A stretch of DNA of 64,000 nt, taken from the NCBI GenBank assembly GCA_048213135.1, contig PS015093.1, forward strand, positions 33,299 to 97,298. Direction: 5' to 3'. Below, in pieces: positions 11,975-22,296 of the stretch. Every line of letters begins with the position of its first letter. Position 1 is the stretch's first letter. The notes below the pieces were generated by a model that searched no databases, was not told the origin of the DNA, and saw only the letters and a program-made list of their open reading frames with translations. A program made the translations under genes and the position numbers. This DNA is from Reclinomonas americana ATCC 50394 (Eukaryota > Jakobida > Jakobea > Jakobida).

Positions 11975-14341
11975 ATGGAGCCCAGTGCGCGCCCGTTTGT
12001 GCTCCACCGCCAACGCTCCTCCTCCACATCCAGTGCATCAGCTGCTGCTCCGATGGCCGCTGCATCAGCTGCTGCAACAGCTGCGGCGGCAGGTGGTGCT
12101 CTCGGAGACTCTCCCGACTCGCCTCTCATCCGCATCGTGTCGGAGATGGTGGGCAGTGGCATAGGAGGCGAGCCAACAGCCTCCACACTGCACTTTAGTG
12201 ATGGTAAACACGCACACACAACGCACGCACACACACAAGAGAGAGTGGAAGGGGAGTTGCCAACTCTCTCTCTCTGTTACAGACACTGCTGGCAACCGCA
12301 GCAGTCGCTCATTCTCACTGGTGCGTCGTGGAGGAGTGCGTTCCATGGCACTCTCCAAAGACGATGCCATGCGCGTTCTGCTCAACTCCTCGTTCTCGGC
12401 GTCGGGTTCGGGGGATTTCACTGGGGATTTGAGCACGCCTTCTTCCGCAGCTGCTGCTGCTGCATCAGCTGCTGCTACTCCGTCGGCGCGACGACCGTGG
12501 CATCGCCGAGCTGGGCTGCAGTCGTCAAGCAGGACCTTTCATAGCTCGTTGTGTGGCGATGTGGCAATGTCGCCAGCTGTAGTTGGCACGGATTGGTCCG
12601 GTTCGTGCAAGAGCAACAGAGACACAAGCCGTGCCCCATGAGGCCATGACTGACTATCCTTGTGTGTCATGAGGTAGCATTTGGCGAGGAGCATCATGGG
12701 CGGGCGCGGTTTGAGCTGACTCGCGGAACCAAGCTGATGGACGACTATGTGGTGCATGGGCGGTTCGAGACTTTCCGCTCGTCGGCGGTGACGCACAATC
12801 AGGTGGCTGTGGAGTGGATTGAGATGCCGCAGAGTGTGCTTGTGGTGTGCGAGAGCAACTCCGACGACTCCATCTTCAAGCACTTTAATGATGTTGTCAA
12901 GTGCGTGTCCGAGTGTTTTTCACTCTTTTTTTTTTGCTTGGGGAACTCACGTTGTCTCTTGCAGGTTCTTTATCAAGCGCAAGATTCGCGTGTATCGCCC
13001 ACAGGTGGTGGATCGCTCCGAGTTCGAGGTGCTGCCGCCACTGCGAGCAGGTGCGGAAGAAAAAAATGGAAACGTCTCATTTGGGCTCCAACTCACTGTG
13101 TTGGCCGGCAGATGTGCTCAACGACATTTCACTGGTGGTCAGTCTCGGCAACACACGGACCATTCTGCGTGTGGCTGAGGAGTTCCCCCAAGAGCATCCG
13201 CCAGTGGTGGCGTTCCACTTGGATTCTCTCGGGTTTCTGTCGGCATTCGGTGCGTATGTCAATCACACCCTCGCCCACTCCTTTTTCGTGAGAACTGATG
13301 TCCTTCTGGCCTCGCACAGACATTGCCGACTATGAGGAGATTTTGACGCGGTGCATCATGCCGCACTCCAAACTCGGTGTCAGCTGTCTGGCGCGCTTGT
13401 CGTGCCGTCTCATCTCTTACGATCGAGCAACGGGCGAGAAGACAGTCAGTGCGTACAAGCAGTCTATTCACTGGGTTAATGCACTCGCTGCTGACACTCG
13501 CGTGTTCTCTCACAGCTCAGTGCGTGGCACTCAATGACATGGTCGTGTCGCGTGCCGAGGGCTCGATGGTGGTGCGTGCCTTCCTGATTGTACTCCGTGG
13601 GTGCACTGGCTTGAAACTAACCATCTGCGATACAGGTGCTCAACTGCTTCTCGAACGGCACTCCGTTCACCACGGTGCAGGCCGATGGGTGAGTGTCGTC
13701 GCACGTGAAGGGGAAAGAGTACCACACTCTGCTGACTTTTTGGTGTCGCAGTGTCATCATCGCCACGCCGACCGGCAGCACCGCGTACAGCATGTCGGCC
13801 GGTGGATCGATGGTGCATCCGATGGTGCCGGCCATCCTTTTGACGCCCATCTGTCCGCACACGCTGTCGTTCCGACCGATCATTTTCCCGGACTCCACGG
13901 CACTCACGCTGCAGGTGCCAATGGATGCTCGGTTCGCATGCACCTCCTCGCCCTGTTCTTTGGCATCACCGCTCACCATGCCGTCTCCTTTACAGAGCTG
14001 GTGCACGAGTGGCTGTGGACGGACGCGACGTGGGTGCACTGAACCCGGGCGACAGTGTGCTGATCTACTTGCATGAGCACCCTGTGCCGAGTTTCGTTTC
14101 TCCAACCCATCGCCCGTCTACTTGCCGTCTCTCACGCTATGCTGCAGTGATCACGTTTGAGGGAGACGGTGGCGAGTCGCAGTGGTTCAACCAGCTGGCG
14201 ACATGCTTGCTGTGGAACAAGAAAAAGGTGGTGCTCAAGGCCTCCAACAACAAGCCGGCCGACGAGGAGACGCACGCGTCGCCCGCACAAGCCGCGCAAC
14301 CAACACCAGCTGCTGAGGACCGCGAGGTCGTCGGAAAGTAG
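11975..14341 (+). CDS. NAD kinase-like protein lacking the GGDG catalytic motif
   Basis: ATG at 11975 precedes an Ala/Ser-rich N-terminus, then the NAD-kinase fold. Landmarks are [148 protein letters not shown] and [16 protein letters not shown], stop TAG at 14339-14341. Family NAD kinases phosphorylate NAD to NADP. Their invariant GGDGTLL, whose Asp is catalytic, aligns here without any indel to GNTRTIL (13147-13167). The second, shorter N-E/D motif (LND) and the GSTAY loop are kept. The DNA in this exon shows no frameshift, and the flanking residues align cleanly. The protein is therefore either catalytically dead with a regulatory role or uses a different chemistry. Intron 13051-13110 is required to read across this region; a different splice would not restore GGDG. 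Confidence 0.88.
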
Positions 14342-14405
14342 TAAAAAAACAACGCGCATTCTGTTATTGCTTCCCGCATCCCTTCCATCCTCCACACCAT
14401 CCCTC

Positions 14406-15799
14406 TCAATCAAACAACAAGCGATTCCGCTGGTCGGCATTGGCACGCCGCACTTGCCGCTCTCGCAGCGAGTCTGGCACCCGCGCCGTGGTGCCGCGAT
14501 GAGTGACGAGTCCGCTGACGAACTCGCGCGTGTCGGCCAGCATCTGATCGAGCATGCCGCGGCGCACCGCCTGCCGCACCGAATGCAACGGAATCGTTGG
14601 CGACGACGACACCGAGGGAGAGTTGGGTGACCGACTGCGCGCCACCGCCGGCTCACGACGCTCCAGTGGCGACGCCGGCAAGCCGCCAGTGATGCTGTCG
14701 AGCACGGCCTCGCGCGTCTCCCGTCGCCGCCGAGTGACCAAGTCACGCAGCAGGCGAATCGACTCGCGCGTCGACTCCTGCTCCTCGCGCACGCGTGCTA
14801 GCCGACGCTCCACCACAAAGCCGTCCTCTTTCAGGCGCTCGATATCCAACGCCAGTCGATGTGCCTCGTCGCCCTCGGCCGCCGCTGCGAAACGATGAGC
14901 AGGGGGTGTGGAAGAGAGGGAGGGGGGACATAGAGACCTTGATGATGCTGCAGCTCAGTCTCCACAATGGCACGCTCCACATCGCGCTGCCGATCGTTGG
15001 CATCGTTGAGGAGTGACCAGGCGGCCACTCGTTCCGCACTGCGCGGACTCGACAGCATCGTCTCGACACGTCGACGCGTGACTGCATTGTCGAGCAGTGC
15101 ATCGCGCAAATCGACCGTCGCCACCTCCGCCTGCGCCTGCGAGTGCACCGCCAGCGCCGCCCGTCGTCGCCTCGTCTCCTCCAGTCGATTGATATCGGTG
15201 CGCACGCCTTGCAGCTCGTTCAATCGAAACACCTCCTCCGAGGTCAGTTCCGACAGGCGCGTCTCCAGGCGCTGCGTGATGACGAGAGGAGAGGTGAGGA
15301 GTAAGGAAAGCGATGGTTGAGAGAGGGAGAGAGTCGCAACGAGAAGTTCATCGGCGAAATCGATCGGAGTCGGCAGTGGCAACGATGAGTCGTCAAAGAG
15401 CGATGAGGAGAGTCGTTCATCGACGATGCGTGACTGGGGAGAGAGAGAGGCGATGAGCGTGATGAGCGAGATGAGAGAAAATATGTGATGAGTGTGTGCG
15501 TGTATTACCCGAGGGAGTGGACTGGTGGCCATGCGCAGTGCACGAGCTGTTTGCTCCGCCACTCGCTCCTGCTCGAGGCGATCCAACTCCTGCGATCGTG
15601 TGTCGTGTGGAGGCGTTGTTACTCGCTCGGAACGCACTCTTTTTTCTTTCTCTCTTTCTCTCTGTTTGCATACCTGCAGACGGCGACGTGCCAGCGCCTC
15701 CCGATGATCGGCAATGGCCACTCGCCGATCGAAATCACCTCGCTCCCACAGGTCCATTGTTGTGGGTGATAAGGCCCGGAAAATTGTCATTTTTTGCAT
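14406..15799 (-). CDS. Hypothetical coiled-coil protein
   Basis: I do not recognise this protein. From an ATG at 15799 (or 15790) it encodes MTIFRALSPTTMDLWERGDF and then long Arg/Glu/Leu-rich helices (HREALARRRLQ, ELDRLEQERVAEQTARAL, RLETRLSELTSEEVFRLNEL, DIERLKEDGFVVERRLARV). They are separated by introns with CT/GA repeats and end at 14406-14408. The heptad-like charge pattern predicts extended coiled coil. A Ser/Pro-rich linker (SRSPNSPSVSSSPTIP) lies before the last helices. The stop is 65 bp from the convergent NAD-kinase-like gene. The start is only about 20-30 nt downstream of the eIF3e stop on the same strand; a later ATG (MDLWERGDFD) would give about 45 nt more. The high density of charged codons and absence of stops across several exons support a real gene. 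Confidence 0.6.
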
Positions 15800-15818
15800 T
15801 TTCACTTAGTTTTTTTGA

Positions 15819-18392
15819 TCATTGCTGGTCGTGGTAGCCACGCGCCTGCTGTGTCTTGGACTGTGCTCGATCGATACTGTTGGCAATGATCTGTGACCGG
15901 TTCAGCAGACCCCTTGTCTTGTCAATGACTTGCTGGTGACTGATGGAAGGGAGAGGGAGGTATAAGCAACAGGCCACAATCTTCCAAAGACAACGGCGCG
16001 AGACGTAACATGGAGTTGTGATGCCGGTTAATGACAATGTAGTTGTGCTCCGAATCGATCTTGGCGTCGATACGTGTGGCGCGCATCGACGACGGTGTCC
16101 TTGACTCGAGGTGCGAGTTGCGGATCAGGTTGACCAGCCACACCTCGGCCTGCTCGGGGCCCATGCGCAATCGCTCGGCGAGCATGCTCATGTCGACACG
16201 CTGGTGAATGGCGCAGTAGGTCTCGAAAATCATGGCCTGCGCACTGCTGGTGAACTCGGCCGCAAACGACTCCAGGAAGGGGTCCGTCTTCAACACCTGA
16301 TGAGAAGCAAAAGAGTGAGCTGAAAAGGGAAGGGAAGGGTGATGAGGGAAAGGAGTTGACAAACCTCCTCGCTGTCGTGCAGACTCGTCTGCGCAGCCTC
16401 AAAATCGTAGTGCACGTACAGGTTCTCGAGAACCTCCGTCACGGGATCCGAGTAGCGGTACTTTTCCACCTCCAGGAACTGTGCGCGCAATCGACACATT
16501 TGAGCACGACAACCTCACAAGAGTGGTAGTGTGCAGCAGAAAAAAGAGATAGAGATGGTGGTGATGAAAATGTTGCCCCCGTATAGTGCCAAGTATCCAC
16601 GATGGAGCACATCATTGGCTTGGTATGGAGTGAATAAGAGCAGATCATTCTAGGCCATCTAGGTCGCTAATAACCGCACTGAAGAACGGCTGCCAGCTGA
16701 TGAGAGGCCGCAGGAATAGGGAAGGAGGGAGAGGGGGACGAGAGGGGGAGGGGAAAAGGAAGAGGAAAAGGGGGAAGAGGGAAAGGGGGAAGAGGGAAAG
16801 GGGGAAGAGGGAAAGGGGGAGAGGGAAAGGTGGGAGAGGGAAAGGGGGAGAGGGGAATGGGAGATGGAAGAGGGAAAGAGGGAAAGCGGAAAGGCAAAGA
16901 GGAAAACAAGAGATGGAGAGGAAAGAGGGAGGGGATGAAGAAAGAGGGGAAGAGGGAGAGGAAGAGGGAGAAAAAGAGGGGGAAAGAGGCTGAGACAAGA
17001 GGGAGTGCACAAAACAAGAAAGCTGGAGAAAGCTGCCAGCTGCTGAGAGGGCTCACAAAAACAGGGGAAAAGCGGGGAGCGGATAGAGAAGGAGAAGTAG
17101 AAGGGAAAGAGGGAGGAAAACGAGCGTGGTCGGTATAAAAAAGCTACAACCAAAGCAGGCTGCTAGCCAATGAGTGGCTTCACAGAAGGAGAGAGGGACA
17201 GGGAAACAGTGCAAAGAGGAAACTCAACACAGCAAAGTCTCTTCCAAAAAAACTCCTTGTCACCAAAAAACTCACCCTCACAAGCCGGTCCAGCGACTTG
17301 TCGAGCGACCTGCGTCGCTTGGCCAGCACCACGGCCGCCGAGACGTAGCGCAGGAGATGCGGGGCCTCCGACTGCAGGGCGTTGGAGAACTTCTCGTCCA
17401 TGAACATGTCGACCAGACGGAAGCGGTTCTCGGCATCGGTGCTCTGACCAAAGAAGGCAAACAGCGACCAGTGCATCAGCCATGAGCGGGACACCATCGT
17501 CTCCTTCAGTGTGCGCTGTCCGTTGGCCAACTGCGCGAGAGAAGAGGTGAGTGAGGAGAGAGACAGAGATGGAGAGATAAGGAGACAACTCTCTCACCTG
17601 CGCCTCAATCATGTCGCGCAACGGCGCAATGTCCTCGACAGCCGCCGCCAACGACTCCTCCGTGCCCGTCATCACATCGGCGGCCAGCAAACCCCAGGCC
17701 GCCTGGATCGAGTGGCCCGAGTGCGACGCCAGCGTGCGGAACGCCCTCAGATACACGCCCGCTCGCGCATACTCGCCCGCATCGTACACGGCGCGCGCCA
17801 GCGGATACAGCGCCTCGGCCTCACCGGCTGCCACATTGTGCGCCGAACGCAGGTGATCGGCCGTCAGACGGCTGCTGCTGCGGAGATCCTCCAGCAGCGC
17901 GGCATCGTCGAGCACCGTCAACAGGTTGGCACATCGTGAGCGCATTTCCAGCATATTTGCCACTTGCTGTTGTCTTCTCTGCTGGTCGTCTGTGCGGCGA
18001 TGCATCAGTGAGAGTGGAGGAGAGAGGGGCAATGAAGGGAGGGGGGGCGACTGACCAGCATCAGCACTTGTGGCAGTGGCTTTTCTGAGATCATCAATCA
18101 ACTGCACCAGCGCAGTGCCACTGGCGGCCTCCAGTTGTGCGCGCTGCACATCAGCGCGCGGGAACACCTCGCTCTTCTCCACAAACCCCAGCACTCGCAA
18201 CACCTTTTAGAGACAAGACGGAGAAGGGTGAGCATGTCTCGCACATGTGACACATGTCTCACCGACACAAACACACACACAAACACACAAAGTTAAACAA
18301 AGACGCACCATGTGTCTGTCGAGGAAGGGCGTCATCGTGGCGGCGAGGGAATGCGCCGCACCAGCGGAGGCGGCCCCCGCGGCAGCTGACAT
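15819..18392 (-). CDS. EIF3E: Translation initiation factor eIF3 subunit e (INT6)
   Basis: eIF3e is a PCI-domain subunit of the eIF3 complex that joins mRNA to the 40S ribosome in the cytosol. The start ATG at 18392 gives MSAAAGAASAGAAHSLAATM and then TPFLDRHM, matching the conserved HFLDRHLVFPLLEF start of the family. Later exons encode YPLARAVYDAGEYARAGVYL, AAWGLLAADVMTG, RSWLMHWSLFAFF, APHLLRYVSAAVVLAKRRR, ENLYVHYDFEAAQ and the PCI core MIFETYCAIHQRVDMSMLA, EQAEVWLVNLIRN, IDAKIDSEHNYIVINRHHNS, ending QVIDKTRGLLNRSQIIAN, stop 15819-15821. Length and order fit the usual roughly 440-residue protein. A short insertion (HLESRTPSSMRATR) interrupts the usually continuous IRNARLDAKIDS. Intron 16479-17275 is unusually long and purine-rich. 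Confidence 0.95.
16479..17275. repeat. Long eIF3e intron: purine-rich array plus three copies of a GCTGCCAGC-like motif
   Basis: The plus-strand core (about 16720-17000) is made of GGGAAAGAGG-type units. Flanking and interrupting it are three related 22-25 nt elements, at about 16688-16712, 17031-17056 and 17159-17184, all of the form GCTGCCAGC..ATGAGAGGC. No coding potential is seen beyond low-complexity open frames. Confidence 0.7.
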
Positions 18393-18455
18393 GATGGAAA
18401 AAGTAGATGAGTTACCGGGGTGCAAATTCCAGCACAGACGGTGGTAACCCCGCTC

Positions 18456-18731
18456 TCAGGGTTGCGGCTGGCGACCCATCACGGGAATGCCGACTGCGAT
18501 CTCATCGTCATCGTCTGAGTCATAGTCATCGTTGTCTGAGTCATCAGTGGGGAGTGCTGATTCGGATTCGCGGAGAGCGCGATCGAGAGTGAGTGCGGAG
18601 AGTGCGCGTTGAGAGAGGACGATGCGGCGGCGCAGGCGGGTGGCAGAGGAGGAGGAGGAGATGAGGAGGGAGGCGGTCCAGGCGGAGGTGGTGACGAGGA
18701 GTTGAGCGAAGACGAGGATGGCGGCGAACAT
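18456..18731 (-). CDS. Possible small membrane protein with acidic tail
   Basis: An open frame from ATG at 18731 to the stop at 18456 encodes 91 residues. It has a hydrophobic N-terminal segment (MFAAILVFAQLLVTTSAW, then ASLLISSSSS), an Arg-rich turn, and a C-terminus with a dense Asp run (DDSDNDDYDSDDDDE). The frame stays open upstream to about 19061 but without another ATG, so an upstream exon is possible. I recognise no family. It lies 63 bp upstream of the eIF3e start on the same strand. Evidence is limited to openness and composition, and it could be part of an untranslated leader. Confidence 0.3.
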   Translation of the reverse strand: MFAAILVFAQLLVTTSAWTASLLISSSSSATRLRRRIVLSQRALSALTLDRALRESESALPTDDSDNDDYDSDDDDEIAVGIPVMGRQPQP

Positions 18732-19061
18732 GCGATGAAAGGAGCAGGACACGAGACGCTTGAGCGATGAAGCCGGCTGCGTGGTCACTGTGTTGATCAG
18801 CACATAGGTAGTGTGTATCGTGGCTGCAACACTGCAGTACGCAGCATGCTGTGGAGAGGAACGTGGAGCAGTAAACGTCGACGTCGACGCTTTTTCGACC
18901 TCCTCTTCCTCGCCAGACGCAAGCAACGATGTCTGTGGTAATGTAGATACCAGAGCACTCCCTCTGCTCTTACAAGTCGTCAAGAACAACTCGACAATCT
19001 GCAGGACAGAACGATCTTGCGCGAAGTTCGCCTGACAAGTGTCGCTGCGAGAGCTCGCCAC
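18732..19061. other. Intergenic stretch upstream of RNFT1-like gene
   Basis: About 330 bp with no protein family visible on either strand. The minus-strand open frame of the small membrane protein continues through it without an ATG. It probably holds the promoter of the RNFT1-like gene. Confidence 0.4.
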
Positions 19062-21296
19062 ATGGATCGGTTATCACAACCCGGCAATGGCCGCCCAGAC
19101 ATCAACGCACCACCACGCGCACGCGATGTAGAGAGCGGCCGCGGCGACGATGACGCTCCTCCACCTTCCTTTTCCTCTTCGATCCCCATGCTGCGTGTGC
19201 CTGGAGAAGACGCACCTCCTCCCCTTCCACCACTAGCACCTCCATCTGCTCCTCCCGCCCCACCAGCAGCCGATCAACAGCAGCCGCAGCCACAGCCACC
19301 ACCACCAGCAGGCGCACTGGCACAGTTGCAAGCCGATGTGCTCATGCGACTGATGGCGATGCGACATCAAGAGATGCAGCAACAACAGCAACAGCAACAG
19401 CAGCAGCAGCAGCAGCCTCCACTGCCCATGCAGTCACCGTCGACTGGAGCACAACGAGGTCAGTGAAACTTGGTGGGGTTTGCATTGACATCAAAGTGAC
19501 TTTGATGGTTGTTCACAGGGTGGAGTGGGGTGGAGGCGGTGTTGTCGCGTGTGGCGGCGGATGCGTTTGCGGGAGTGCCGTCGCCGAATGGACCCGACGA
19601 GACCACGGCGCATACGTCGATCGCGTTTCTCACGACTTTGGCGCTGGTGTTGCTGATCTTTATGGCGTTTCTCGCCAAGCACATCAGCGGTGCGTGTGTG
19701 GGGGGGAGGTGGATGCAGGGAGAGATGCGTGCTCATGCGTGCGTATGCAGGGATTCTGACGTTCATCTGGTTCTACCTGTTCCTGGCCGAGCTAATGTCG
19801 TCCACGCGAAAGCAGCTGGCGAGTGCACCAGTTGCGATAGTGATTGCCGCCGTGTCTTCTCGTTGGCGAGTCTCTCACGTGCACGCAGAGGGATCGGTCG
19901 CTGTTGGTGTGTGTGCTGCTGATGCTGGGCACTCTCTTCCAGGCCGGTGTGATGCTGCTTGTGTCGCAGTTGCGTCGCTGAATGGAGGCTGGCAGGCAAG
20001 AGGATCGTGTGTGCTCACACGTGCGTGCGTGCGTGCGAGGCAGTGAGGACCAGCTGTACAAGATGTTGATATTCCAGGCGCCGATAGAGAAGATGAGGGA
20101 CTCGCTGTTGTCGACCTTGGTGCGTTGGTGCTGATGGGGGAGGGGTGCAAATCACGGCAGCGCGACTCATCGTACACGCGCAGTGGTACTGCGTCATGAG
20201 TGACATGGTGTTGCGGTACATGTCGTGTGCATTGAAGCTCACGATGCTGCCGTTCATGTGCTGCCAGCAGCGGCGAGTGGTGCGTGTCTCCCCTCGCCGT
20301 CTCCTGTGAGGTTGTGCTGACCTTGTATTGCAGAACCGTGTGTACGCCTTCTTGGAGACGATACTGTACATCTATCGAGCTGCTGTGCCGGTGTACCCGT
20401 GGGTCGCGTATCTCGAGAGGGCGCCCGACAACGAGCTCTTCGGCTACATGTTGTGGGGCTTCTACGCTGGCTTGAAGTTCAACTTGGCCGTCAAGTCATT
20501 GAAGCAGGTCGTGCTCTCCTTCCGCTCTCTCTTCTCGTCGACCTCGGTGAGTGGCGGATTTTTGGCACAGGGGAGTGTGCGTTTGATCTCATGCTGATGT
20601 CGATGCAGCGCTTTGGCACGTACCTGACGGCCGAGGAGCAGGAGCGGCATGGTGAGTGGTCGGGGAGCGGGGAAGAGAAGGCGTGTTATCGGCGGTGCAG
20701 AAACGAGTTCAGTGGGTCGCTGTGCTTGCCGTCATGTCATGAGAAGGAGGATGAAGAGAATGGAGGCGTGAGAGTGGAGATGAGAGTGGAGATGATGAGA
20801 AAGGTCGAGAATGGCGAGTGGGTGGAGAAAGCGTTGCAGATTATCGTGGGGAAGCGGAAGGAGTTGAGAGAAGACGGAACGGTTGAGAGGATGCAATGGA
20901 CGAGGCGTTAATGAGATCTTGCTGGGGGATTATGATGGGCTCGGATGATGTGCGCTGAACTCACTGCCTTGCAGACGACATTTGTGCTATTTGCCAGGAG
21001 AGTCAGCTCACAACGCCGACGCGTCTGGGATGTGGGCATGTGTTTTGCGAGCAGTTGCGACGCGTCGTGAGAGGATGAAAGCTCGCTTGCCGATTCCTCA
21101 CTCTTCTCGCAGATGTCTCGAGGAATGGATTGTCAGGCATCCGCACTGCCCTGTATGTCGCGCGCCGTGCAGTGATGCTGTCCGCCACTCCAATGTGGAT
21201 GGGTGAGTCTGTGTCGACACTGTTGATAACGTAGTCTTGTGCTCACCGCGGTGTGTCCGTGCGTGCAGGTTTTCTTCGGCCCAAGTGTATTGTTGA
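19062..21296 (+). CDS. RNFT1-like RING finger membrane E3 ubiquitin ligase
   Basis: The ATG at 19062 starts a Pro/Gln-rich cytosolic N-terminus with a run of about 13 Gln. Hydrophobic segments follow (TSIAFLTTLALVLLIFMAFL, ILTFIWFYLFLAELM, LLVCVLLMLGTLFQAGVMLL, YCVMSDMVLRYM), then the conserved stretch FLETILYIYRAAVPVYPWVAY and LWGFYAGLKFNLAVKSLKQV. The RING domain is split by one intron: CAICQ..TRLGCGHVFCEQ (20975-21045) and CLEEWIVRHPHCPVCRAPC (from 21117). It has the C3HC4 spacing, so zinc ligands are complete. The end (DAVRHSNVDG then FSSAQVYC, TGA 21294-21296) resembles the human RNFT1/RNFT2 tails. Family members sit in the ER membrane and take part in protein degradation. The closest alternative would be another multipass RING ligase, but the C-terminal match favours RNFT. 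Confidence 0.85.
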
Positions 21297-22296
21297 GAAA
21301 AAGGAGTGAATAGAGAAACAATTTGCAAGGGGCGCAGCTTTCAGAGGTTGTGGATTCCGCTGCGCGTTGTGAACTTATCTTGCCAGGTTGAGGAGCGAAG
21401 GGGGAGCTGGTGCTTCTAGACAGCTGTCGGTGCCGCCCGGTCAAGAACATAACTGGTGTAGGAGGGAGGAGCTGTTGCATCATGTGATTCTGCAGTACGT
21501 GACGAGTTTCCTGATGCCCCAGAGTCAATGAGTGCAATCTGCAACAGCCGTGGAAGGGAGCAAGTTGCAGGCTACGAGTTTGTGGGATTTGCAACATGTT
21601 CCTTGTGGGTCGAGACACCAGTGGAAGAGAGGAGCTGCCGCGTCTGGTAAGCTGGGCTCTGCAGTATGTTTCTATACTCCTGGTGAGTGTGCGGACAGTG
21701 AGACCTCTGTGACGTTTGATCGCGCGGGTTCTTTGAGCCTGCACGTTACGAATTCCGTATTATGTCGCCGCAAGTTGAAGAGTGTGTGCTGCGGTCGGAG
21801 GGAAGAGGTTTCTCTTGCGAGCTTGCAAGTTCTGCGCTGCGGATGCGGAGTCGCTATGCATATGGTGAAGAGTGTGTTCTGCAGCGGTGCTGGGAAGAAC
21901 AGTTGTCGCCTCCTGCAAGTTTGTGATTCTCGCAGCACACTTGGAAGGGATGGCATTAATATTTTCTTGCAGAACAAACACTTCATTCACCACATTCCAA
22001 TCATGCGACAAACGCCCGCAAATCCCTTGCCGACAATGACCTTGGCACGCCAACAATTGGGCTATGTAAGTTAAGGCTGATCATGAACTGCAGCTGGAGA
22101 TATCGACATGACGGCAGAGCGACTTGAAGCATGCCTTGGTTCTGCAACTCGTTTCCGGTGATGCCTTGTAATGCATCCACTCTCGTCACAGCATACGCCG
22201 TCAAGAAAACCTCGCCTTCCTCGACCGCGAAGTCGACGTCGCTGCATATTCTATTGCATTGATCCGCGATTCTAATCATTTCACTTCCCCACCAAC
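21297..22296. other. 1-kb non-genic region with decayed tandem repeats
   Basis: No recognisable gene. Diverged repeat units share GAGGAGCTG..CTGCAGTAYGT (from about 21467 and 21629) and TGAAGAGTGTGT.CTGC (from about 21776 and 21867). A plus-strand open frame of 180 codons at 21532-22074 is Cys-rich but resembles nothing I know. It may be a decayed gene or a repeat remnant. Confidence 0.45.

Noticed and set aside
18395-18465. Inverted repeat GTTACCGGGG/GGTGGTAACCCC upstream of eIF3e
   Set aside because: The arms are short and imperfect, with no RNA-family features such as tRNA boxes.
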